Origin: a virus
IMG/VR virus record: IMGVR_UViG_3300033146_005004
Location: 1-22,640 of that record
Length of the DNA stretch: 22,640 bases
Reading direction: 5' to 3' (one strand)
Shown here piece by piece: positions 13,769-21,112 of this stretch. Position 1 is the first letter of the stretch. Each line of letters starts with the position of its first letter. The translations under genes were made by a program, and so were the position numbers. The notes beneath the pieces are model-generated. The model was not told where the DNA came from and made no database searches. It saw nothing but the letters and a program-made list of their open reading frames with translations.

Positions 13769-14848
13769 ATGGACGTAAGAGATATTAATAATACATTTAT
13801 TGCTGCTGATTGCGCAAGAACTAATGGTACAGACACTATTGATGGAGTTGCTGTAACAGGTGTTCAGATACATGCTGATAAAGATGATGCAGGTGCCGCA
13901 GCTACTACTTATTATGGTGCAGGAGAATTAGTTGTCACTGATACTTCAGGAAGAGTACTTAATGCTACTACTGCTGTAAAAGCCGTTGAAGCAATTGTAA
14001 TTCACCAAAGAAGTGCAGATGGTACTTCACATTTTACTTCTCCGGCTATTAAAGGTGCTAATATTACTTCTTATTCACTTATTCCTTATAAAGCTCCTGT
14101 TGAGCAAGTTGCTTCTATTTCAGCAATTGATGCAACTAAAACTGATTTTAATTATATGATTAAGATTAGGAAATTAGGTAGTGATGTAAGTAGAATGCAG
14201 GAAAGTACTGTAAAAACAGCTTATTTTAAAACTTCAACTGCGGGTAATACTGCTACTGAAATTTTAACAGGACTTGCTGATTATATTAATCGTAATTGGA
14301 ATGATGATTTATTAGTTCCTGTTAAAGCAAGTGTAATTGGTGCAGGAAGTGATGAGTTACTAATTGAAGCTCTTCCTTATGAATATGAGCCTTATAAATT
14401 TAAGTATGAGAAATTAAATTTTGCTGTTGAATTAGTTAATTTTGACGCTACAGTACAAACTAATTTAGGTCAATCATTTACTGATGGTGCAAGTACAACT
14501 CATGCAATTGCTACAAAAGGAGCAGGTAATTATGAACAAGTTAGTGATTTAGAACTTTTTGGTAAATTATATACCGGTGCTAATAAAGATGTAACTTCTC
14601 CGGGATTTAAACGTACTATTGTTCCTTTAGATGTAGTTACAGGAGCAACTTATGATACACTTGTTATCGGGTGGGTAAATAAACAAGGTGATTTTTCACA
14701 AAATGTACGCCAAGAAGGAAATTTAACTATTTTCTTACCAACAGCAAATAATGGTACTAATCAAGTTATTGATATTGTTAATACACTTGATAACTATATT
14801 GTAACAGAATATGGTGTTGGTGTAGCACAAGCTGGAAATCTTTCTTAG
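13769..14848 (+). CDS. 359-aa Ala/Thr-rich virion protein, function unknown
   Basis: A beta-rich protein poor in Lys-rich runs compared with its neighbours, with segments such as VVTDTSGRVLNATTAVKAVE, TSYSLIPYKAPVEQVASISA and LVIGWVNKQGDFSQNVRQEG. It has no signal peptide or membrane segment and no coiled coil. Position after the connector-like gene and ahead of the fibres, together with its own strong terminator, suggests an abundant virion component such as a tail or head decoration protein. I cannot assign a family. The leader TTTAATAAATACTAATGTT precedes the ATG. Confidence 0.7.
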   Translation: MDVRDINNTFIAADCARTNGTDTIDGVAVTGVQIHADKDDAGAAATTYYGAGELVVTDTSGRVLNATTAVKAVEAIVIHQRSADGTSHFTSPAIKGANITSYSLIPYKAPVEQVASISAIDATKTDFNYMIKIRKLGSDVSRMQESTVKTAYFKTSTAGNTATEILTGLADYINRNWNDDLLVPVKASVIGAGSDELLIEALPYEYEPYKFKYEKLNFAVELVNFDATVQTNLGQSFTDGASTTHAIATKGAGNYEQVSDLELFGKLYTGANKDVTSPGFKRTIVPLDVVTGATYDTLVIGWVNKQGDFSQNVRQEGNLTIFLPTANNGTNQVIDIVNTLDNYIVTEYGVGVAQAGNLS

Positions 14849-14870
14849 TTCTCTCTATATCATAAATTTC

Positions 14871-14913
14871 AGGGAAAGCTATTTATTTAGCTTTCTCTTC
14901 TTTTTATTTTTTT
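14871..14913 (+). terminator. Intrinsic terminator after the 359-aa gene
   Basis: A 10-bp stem (14871-14880 AGGGAAAGCT with 14889-14898 AGCTTTCTCT, one G-T wobble, loop ATTTATTT) followed by a long T-rich tract to 14913 (TTTTTATTTTTTT). The next gene starts 22 bases later without a recognisable promoter. Confidence 0.85.
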
Positions 14914-14934
14914 AATTTTATTAAACATGGATAA

Positions 14935-17900
14935 ATGCAATACTTTTATAAAGACAACAATGATTTATTCCATGTTGGTAATGAAATATTGCCTTCAGGG
15001 AAGTATTCCTTAAAAATTCAAAAAAGTAATTCTATTGTATCTTTAGTGTCCTTGGATGGAGAAGAAGTTATAATGGCACCAATAGAAGTTACTAAATTAT
15101 TAAGAGAGAATGGAAGTTCTTACAATGATTTGGATACTTTTTTGAATGAAAATGGGGATTTTTTTACTAGCGGATTAGCAGCCCTATCCGCTTTAGAAAT
15201 TAGAGTTGCCTATATAGAGGACACAGAAACAAAAGTACTTTATTATGAAGAAATTGATGGTGGACAAATTAGCGGACAAATCAGCATTCCGACAAATACA
15301 CAAATCCTCTTTAACCAATGGCAAAATGGTGTTGATGCAGTTGTTACATCTATTGAAGGTGGTGTACCAACATATCAAGACACAGGCATTGACGTACTTT
15401 CTCTTGATAGTAGTGGTAATTATACATTATCAGGAACTCTCCCAACTAATCCGGCAGCTTTTATATTCTATCTTTCAGTTCCACTTATAGAACTTCAGAA
15501 TTTAGATAAAAATAAAATAATAGATCAATATTTATTAGTTTCTGCAAACTCAGAATCACTTGAAAATGTTATTTCAGTAGCTTTATCAGGTGGAGATTAT
15601 ACATCAATTAAAGAAGCTGTTGATTCTATTCCTACAGGTGTAAGAACTACCATTAGAGTTGCTCCCGGTACCTACACAGAAAATAATCCTATCACAGTAC
15701 CTCAATATTGTACAATAGAAGGAATAGGAAAAGATAAAGTAAGAGTTGAAGCTGCTAATGTTAATAATCATCTTTTTATTCTTGAAACAGGTGTTTTAGA
15801 ACTTAAAAATTTAATTTTTCTTAATGTAACAGGTGCAGGAGCTTATGCAGTATATAAAGATACAAGTAATTCAGTTCCTATAAAAATTACAGATTGTTTA
15901 TTTTCTCTTAATGCTAATGGTCTTTTACTTAATAATTCGGGAGGAAAAATATCATTAGTTAATTGTGGATATTACACAAACAGTAGTGTTACTATTGATA
16001 ATTTATTTACTGTTTCAGCAGGTGTTCTCTATATTAATGGATTTAGCACTTTTGATTTTGTAAATAGAGTTAATAATTTATTTGTATCAAATGGTTCTGA
16101 TGCAGTATTAGTAATTAATAATACTACAGTTTTAAATTCTAATATTGGTACCATAGCAAGATTGGAAAATGGTGGAAATTTAACAGCAAGTACTTGTTTT
16201 TGGAATGATGCAGAATATGGAATTTATATAGGAGAAGGAGATACTGAAGTTGATGTTAATAATCTTTCTATGAAAAGAAATAATATTGGACTTCATGTAG
16301 CTTATTCTACAACTACTAATCCTCTATTATCTCTTTTTTCAACTGTTATTTTAGATAGTTCTATTTTTAATATCGATATAAATAACGTAAATACAATAAT
16401 TACAGGTAATGGTAGTACTCAAAGTAATAAGATGAGATTAATAGGTGGAGTAAAATTATTTGCTTCATTTATTGATATTATTCCCTATGATGAAGGATTA
16501 AATGTATTTGGTGAATTACATGTAGGTACTCCATTTTATCCTACTGAGAGTTGTTTAGGTGAAGGTGATAGTTATTCTGATCAAATGCTTATATATGAAT
16601 GGGATGGTACTAATTGGACTAATGTTACTGATTTAGTAAAAACTATAGATGGTACCAGTTATACTTTATCTAATGGAAATATAGATAGTGCAGTTTATAT
16701 GGCTTCTACATATAGAGATAAGTATAATCAGTTTATTAAGCATTTTGGAGTCAAAATGAATATATCATCTCTTGGAAATAATACAAATGATATTGAAGTT
16801 ACAGGAACTTGCAGCCCGGATGTTACAGGTGGGTATAATGATAGATTAAGTGACTTTAATGGAAATAAAGTATATATAAGAAGAGATAGTGCGTATTATA
16901 TTTTCTTTATGCAAAGTTACTGGTGCATCAATGATTTACCGCCTGAACAGACAGATAATTATTTTAATAGCAAATTTATCGCTGCAAAATTAGAAACAAC
17001 TTACTCTCCGGTAGGAAGCAGTACTGGAAACCCTATTGTTCAGATTACAAGTATTAATACAACGCCAAAAATAATTATAGAATATTATAATTCCGAAAGT
17101 GCTGCATGGGAAGAAGTAACATTTATGAACAGTGATAGTGATAGTCCTTATGTAAGTTATGCGAATCATCCAATAAGTACAACAGGCAGTCATCAAGTAA
17201 GATATAATTACGGATTGCGTGATGCATCTTGGGGTAAAAATGACCCTATGGGATTAGGTGTTAATTATTATTGGATAAGATGGAGAATTATTAGTCAAAT
17301 AGAACCATCATCAATTGATCAGATTAAAATACATTCTAATAGAATGGAAGTTAATAGTGATGGATGGGTAGAGTATTTTGGAACGTCAAGACCAATAGGC
17401 TTATTACCTTGGTTCTTTAATTTAGCAATCGCAAGTACAAATAGTCCTGCTAATGCTGATATTTTCCTTTCAGATAAATTGCATAGAGGTGGGAAAGAAA
17501 ATAGATTTCAAACAGGAGTTACTGATAGTACAGGATTTAGCAGCGCAATCCCATTAGACTGCGATACATCAACACCTATATTGATTAAGTTTTCATATTT
17601 CTTTAACGGTGCAACACAAGGGATTGCAGATTTTACAATTAGATGGGGATTTGCAAAAGAAGGAGATAATATTTATACAGGTACAGCAGGTGCTCCACCT
17701 ACATGGACTAATGAAAAATCAAAACAGATTAGTTTAAATTTTGATGAAAATAATAAATTTCATTGGTTTGAATTTTATCTTGATATATCAGACATGTTGC
17801 CGAGGCGGGTTGCTAATTTTCCGGATGTATTTTTTGTAAACATAGAGAGGGATGGCTCAAATGATACACTTGACGGTGATGTTGTAATCCCTGAAATTTT

Positions 17901-17940
17901 AGCTTATTACTTAAAATGGAATAATGGAGGTCATATCTAA
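14935..17940 (+). CDS. Tailspike-like protein with beta-helix (pectin-lyase type) domain
   Basis: A 1001-aa protein likely to bind, and perhaps cut, host surface polysaccharide. Residues 1-200 form an N-terminal attachment part (ILPSGKYSLKIQKSNSIVSL, NGSSYNDLDTFLNENGDFFT). From about 212 the segment SGGDYTSIKEAVDSIP, TTIRVAPGTYTENNPITVPQ and TIEGIGKD opens a right-handed beta-helix as in pectin-lyase-fold tailspikes, running to about 480. The remaining half is a beta-rich head with many aromatic residues (NYYWIRWRI near 775-783). No catalytic residues can be identified. The last third has many more CG dinucleotides than the neighbouring genes, which suggests exchange of the host-binding end. 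An out-of-frame ATG at 14927 is not the start. Confidence 0.72.
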   Translation: MQYFYKDNNDLFHVGNEILPSGKYSLKIQKSNSIVSLVSLDGEEVIMAPIEVTKLLRENGSSYNDLDTFLNENGDFFTSGLAALSALEIRVAYIEDTETKVLYYEEIDGGQISGQISIPTNTQILFNQWQNGVDAVVTSIEGGVPTYQDTGIDVLSLDSSGNYTLSGTLPTNPAAFIFYLSVPLIELQNLDKNKIIDQYLLVSANSESLENVISVALSGGDYTSIKEAVDSIPTGVRTTIRVAPGTYTENNPITVPQYCTIEGIGKDKVRVEAANVNNHLFILETGVLELKNLIFLNVTGAGAYAVYKDTSNSVPIKITDCLFSLNANGLLLNNSGGKISLVNCGYYTNSSVTIDNLFTVSAGVLYINGFSTFDFVNRVNNLFVSNGSDAVLVINNTTVLNSNIGTIARLENGGNLTASTCFWNDAEYGIYIGEGDTEVDVNNLSMKRNNIGLHVAYSTTTNPLLSLFSTVILDSSIFNIDINNVNTIITGNGSTQSNKMRLIGGVKLFASFIDIIPYDEGLNVFGELHVGTPFYPTESCLGEGDSYSDQMLIYEWDGTNWTNVTDLVKTIDGTSYTLSNGNIDSAVYMASTYRDKYNQFIKHFGVKMNISSLGNNTNDIEVTGTCSPDVTGGYNDRLSDFNGNKVYIRRDSAYYIFFMQSYWCINDLPPEQTDNYFNSKFIAAKLETTYSPVGSSTGNPIVQITSINTTPKIIIEYYNSESAAWEEVTFMNSDSDSPYVSYANHPISTTGSHQVRYNYGLRDASWGKNDPMGLGVNYYWIRWRIISQIEPSSIDQIKIHSNRMEVNSDGWVEYFGTSRPIGLLPWFFNLAIASTNSPANADIFLSDKLHRGGKENRFQTGVTDSTGFSSAIPLDCDTSTPILIKFSYFFNGATQGIADFTIRWGFAKEGDNIYTGTAGAPPTWTNEKSKQISLNFDENNKFHWFEFYLDISDMLPRRVANFPDVFFVNIERDGSNDTLDGDVVIPEILAYYLKWNNGGHI

Positions 17941-18150
17941 ATGAGTAAAAAAGAAAAGAATTATATTAAATTAATAATATTTTTTATTATATTTAGCGTA
18001 TTAGTAATTTTAGTAAATTGTTACACTACTATTGAGATTAAAAGAACAAATGATATTGACATAACAATTAAGTCTAAAAAACATCATAGAGATAGTCTTG
18101 ATGTAGATACATTATATCAATACAGAAAACATAAAGATAAAAGAAAATGA
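17941..18150 (+). CDS. 69-aa membrane or lipoprotein-like protein
   Basis: After a basic start (MSKKEKNYIK) there is one hydrophobic segment (residues about 9-26, IKLIIFFIIFSVLVILV) ending in L-V-N-Cys27, then a polar, basic tail (KSKKHHRDS, YRKHKDKRK). It may be a single-pass membrane protein with its tail outside the cytoplasm, or a lipoprotein, though Asn before Cys is not a standard lipobox. In a phage, candidates are a lysis accessory (holin or spanin type) or a superinfection factor; none is supported by family recognition. It starts immediately after the spike stop codon and overlaps the next gene by four bases (ATGA). Confidence 0.6.
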   Translation: MSKKEKNYIKLIIFFIIFSVLVILVNCYTTIEIKRTNDIDITIKSKKHHRDSLDVDTLYQYRKHKDKRK

Positions 18151-18704
18151 ATATAGATTTCTTCATAAATGTTATTGATAAGAAAACTCTAAAAGTATAT
18201 GATATTAGTGATACTACTATGTCATTACCTGCAGAAATTCACACAATGACTTTAGATATTTTCTCTTCAAAATTACCAAATGGGAAAATTCCAAATAAAT
18301 TAGATGTAATTAATTATATTAGAATGCACAGAGTGCAAAATGAATTATTTACAGTAACAAGTGATGTTTTAGGATTAGCTGCTGATTTACCAATTCCTGA
18401 TGGTGTATATCATTATTATTATGCATTAAATAATTCTATCATAAGAGAACACACTTTCTTATTCTATGCAACTGTAGAAGAGGAAATAAATAAATTGGTA
18501 AAAGAAGTTAATTATAATGTAGAAATAGGAGATTATGATTATGAATTTGTAGGAGATTATTCTCAAGATGATTTGGAAAGAATAAGACTTGCAGTATCAC
18601 TTTTTAATGAAATTGAATCTATTGCACAAGCACCTGATGAAGTAAAAGCAAATGACACTTTAGATAAATTACAAAGATTATTAGAAATTATAAAACAAAA
18701 ATAA
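18147..18704 (+). CDS. 185-aa protein of unknown function between fibre genes
   Basis: Starts by ATGA overlap with the small membrane protein. The first two thirds look like a beta-sandwich-type domain (NVIDKKTLKVYDISDTTMSL, then IPDGVYHYYYALNNSIIREH with an F-L-F-Y-A strand); the rest is helical (EEEINKLVKEVN, DTLDKLQRLLEIIKQK). The pattern of a strand domain plus C-terminal helices, between two fibre genes, suggests a tail or fibre-attachment protein. I do not recognise a family. Confidence 0.6.
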   Translation: MNIDFFINVIDKKTLKVYDISDTTMSLPAEIHTMTLDIFSSKLPNGKIPNKLDVINYIRMHRVQNELFTVTSDVLGLAADLPIPDGVYHYYYALNNSIIREHTFLFYATVEEEINKLVKEVNYNVEIGDYDYEFVGDYSQDDLERIRLAVSLFNEIESIAQAPDEVKANDTLDKLQRLLEIIKQK

Positions 18705-18707
18705 GTT

Positions 18708-20768
18708 ATGGGAAATACATTGTTCACACATAATGGAATTATAAGATTTTATGATGGTACTATTATAGCCATTGAAAGTCAAGAATATAGTCCTGACGGA
18801 ATACATTTCTGGGAAAAAACATTTAATCCTGAACCACATATATCAACTATTGATGGAGTTACTCTTATAGAAGGACATAAATATAAAAGAGTAAAACATA
18901 GTGGTGATACTGAATGGCAATTACCTTATAAGATAGTTGCTGAAACACCGGAATTTCAAGTTAATGATTTAATCTTACAATGGAAATTTGAAGATGAAGA
19001 AGAATGGAAAGATTTAATTAATCTTGAAGAATTAAAAGGTGATAAAGGTGATACAGGTGAAAAAGGTATTCCGGGAGAAGGATTTCATATTGATATTTAT
19101 GGATATTTTGCTGATAGACCTGATTGCTCTAATCAATTAGATAACAGTAATTGTAATACTTGTAATGACACTGCAAATACTACTAATAATGCTGTTACTT
19201 ATTTATCTTTAGGAGATGGTGAGTTAATTCTTACTGCTGATATAATATCAAATGGTTCAGTAGTAGTAGGTGGAAATACTTTTACTCATTTTAGTAATAA
19301 TCTTACCGGATGGACTTCTATAAGTAATGGTATAGTAGGTTTAAGAGCAAGATATTTAGCTACTGATGCTACAGGTGCTGTTTATACTGATATGAGAGAT
19401 GAAAATTTCTATGGTAGTAGAGGTATAGTTTATGTTTGTGCAGATGGAAAATGGATTGTTCTTACTAATATTGCAACTCCTTCTTATATGGTAGGAGAAA
19501 CTTTAGGTAGTGATAATATTGGATATTTAGATCATTTTACTACTACAGGAACAGGATTAGATAATACTATAACTTTAGAAAATGGTATTTTAAAAGTTAT
19601 TGAACAAAGTTTAGATGAAAATGCTTTGCAACAAAGTATAGTTAGTGATGGACTTTTAATTCCTAATCCCGGAGATAAAATTCAAGTAAATGTTTCAGAT
19701 TTTGCAGGATTTGGATTGCAAAGTTATACTTCTAATACAGATGGTTTTGATAATCTTCAAGTATTGGTAGATTCACTTATTAATGATGGTTTAGCAGTAT
19801 TTGGTGAAGTTTCTATAGATGGTGAAACAAGAAATACTGCAATTGTTAATGTAAATGATTTAATTAACCAAAATTCATTCTTAATATCAAATACTGAGAC
19901 TGATAATTTTGATGATTTATATGTTAATATTGGAAATGGGCTAATGAGTGATGGTGGTAATCCTGCTGCTATTACTATTAGAACTGATGAATTATCTCTT
20001 ACTGTAGATGCTACTAATTTAAGAGTAATGCCTTATGATAATAATGCTGCACAAGGTATTAAAAGAGAGCATCTTAATCCTGATTTTGTAAGACCTAATT
20101 ATGGATTGGAATTTGATACTAATCTTGGATTATTTGCGAGAGTAGATACACAAGAATTTACTATTGGAATTAATGGAGTTGGGGAATTATATATTCCTGA
20201 TAATGCAATAATAGGTTCAAAACTTAATGATAATGTAGCTGATAATACAAGAGGTATTGAAGTGCTTAATGATATGTTATCAGTTAAAGTAGATGGAATT
20301 ACTATTGATTATAATGGTTCAGGAGAATTAGAAGTTCTTCCAACATCTCTTCAAATGGTAACAAGTATTCTTCCTTTTGATAATGGTAGTCAATTAGATG
20401 CTGTAAGAGATGATGTGCAACTTCATATTAATGAGGGAGAAGGTATTGAAACAGTATTTACTTCAGATGGAAGTGCTAACATTCTCACTCTTAATATTGC
20501 TTTTGATACGGCATGGGGTGATGCAAGATACCAACCTATTGGTACAAGTACTACTGTATATTGGAATGACCTTGCAAGAACTAATTCAGATCCAACAACT
20601 ATTGAGCAATATATTTCAGGATTAAATCATTTAATTGAAAATAATCTTTATGGAAATATGAAAGTAGTTAATGGTACAGGATTAATTATAGTTGCAAGTA
20701 GTGGAGAGCAATATAGACTTATTGTAGATGCTAATGGAAACTTAGATACTGAACTTTATACTAATTAA
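18708..20768 (+). CDS. Tail fibre with short collagen-like segment
   Basis: A 686-aa protein. The N-terminal part (1-110) is a compact attachment domain. A collagen-like run of Gly-x-y triplets occupies 111-125 (GDKGDTGEKGIPGEG), followed by a domain with three cysteines (Cys140, Cys149, Cys152). From about 240 to the end there are repeated short beta segments with Asp, Asn and Gly turns (for example GLQSYTSNTDGFDNLQVLVD), typical of trimeric fibres. Collagen-like triplets in phages mark trimeric fibres. It may form the receptor-binding fibre together with the following two genes. The leader GTT before ATG is typical of this region. Confidence 0.72.
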   Translation: MGNTLFTHNGIIRFYDGTIIAIESQEYSPDGIHFWEKTFNPEPHISTIDGVTLIEGHKYKRVKHSGDTEWQLPYKIVAETPEFQVNDLILQWKFEDEEEWKDLINLEELKGDKGDTGEKGIPGEGFHIDIYGYFADRPDCSNQLDNSNCNTCNDTANTTNNAVTYLSLGDGELILTADIISNGSVVVGGNTFTHFSNNLTGWTSISNGIVGLRARYLATDATGAVYTDMRDENFYGSRGIVYVCADGKWIVLTNIATPSYMVGETLGSDNIGYLDHFTTTGTGLDNTITLENGILKVIEQSLDENALQQSIVSDGLLIPNPGDKIQVNVSDFAGFGLQSYTSNTDGFDNLQVLVDSLINDGLAVFGEVSIDGETRNTAIVNVNDLINQNSFLISNTETDNFDDLYVNIGNGLMSDGGNPAAITIRTDELSLTVDATNLRVMPYDNNAAQGIKREHLNPDFVRPNYGLEFDTNLGLFARVDTQEFTIGINGVGELYIPDNAIIGSKLNDNVADNTRGIEVLNDMLSVKVDGITIDYNGSGELEVLPTSLQMVTSILPFDNGSQLDAVRDDVQLHINEGEGIETVFTSDGSANILTLNIAFDTAWGDARYQPIGTSTTVYWNDLARTNSDPTTIEQYISGLNHLIENNLYGNMKVVNGTGLIIVASSGEQYRLIVDANGNLDTELYTN

Positions 20769-20770
20769 TT

Positions 20771-21106
20771 ATGGAGATTTTAGTTAAAAAAGATACTCAA
20801 AATCCATCAGGTAAAATACCTTTATTAAATTTGATTAAAGAATTTAAGAAAGTTTTAAAGGATGATTTTAAAGTAATTATTGAATTAAAAAAAGAAATAG
20901 AAGATTTAAGAACTCAATATAATTCATTAAAAGACGAATTTAATACAATACAAAAAATAATGAATAAAAAATATATTGATTTAACTTCAGCTTCTTCTAT
21001 TGAAAAAAATGAAAAAATTCCAAATGGTGTAATTTATTTTAACTCAAGAAAAAAAGAACTTAGAGTTAAAATGAATAATACTTGGAAAACTATTGTTTTA
21101 AAATAA
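20771..21106 (+). CDS. Short coiled-coil fibre or tip protein
   Basis: A 111-aa protein. Residues 15-70 form a coiled coil (FKVIIELKKEIEDLRTQYNS). The C-terminal part (KIPNGVIYFNSRKKELRVKM then NNTWKTIVLK) has the G-x-I-Y-F...L-R-V...W-x-T-I pattern found at the ends of many phage tail fibres. It may be a small fibre-tip protein, or an assembly factor for the fibres beside it. It follows the fibre gene within two bases and precedes the next by six. Confidence 0.6.
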   Translation: MEILVKKDTQNPSGKIPLLNLIKEFKKVLKDDFKVIIELKKEIEDLRTQYNSLKDEFNTIQKIMNKKYIDLTSASSIEKNEKIPNGVIYFNSRKKELRVKMNNTWKTIVLK

Positions 21107-21112
21107 AATGTT

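Noticed and set aside
14927-15013. 28-codon frame from ATG 14927 before the spike start
   Set aside because: Overlaps the spike gene out of frame, no recognisable content; coding use cannot be supported.
15245-15490. Rightward 81-aa frame inside the spike gene
   Set aside because: Out-of-frame shadow of the long spike frame; no leader. The frame at 20410-20625 inside the fibre gene is rejected for the same reason.
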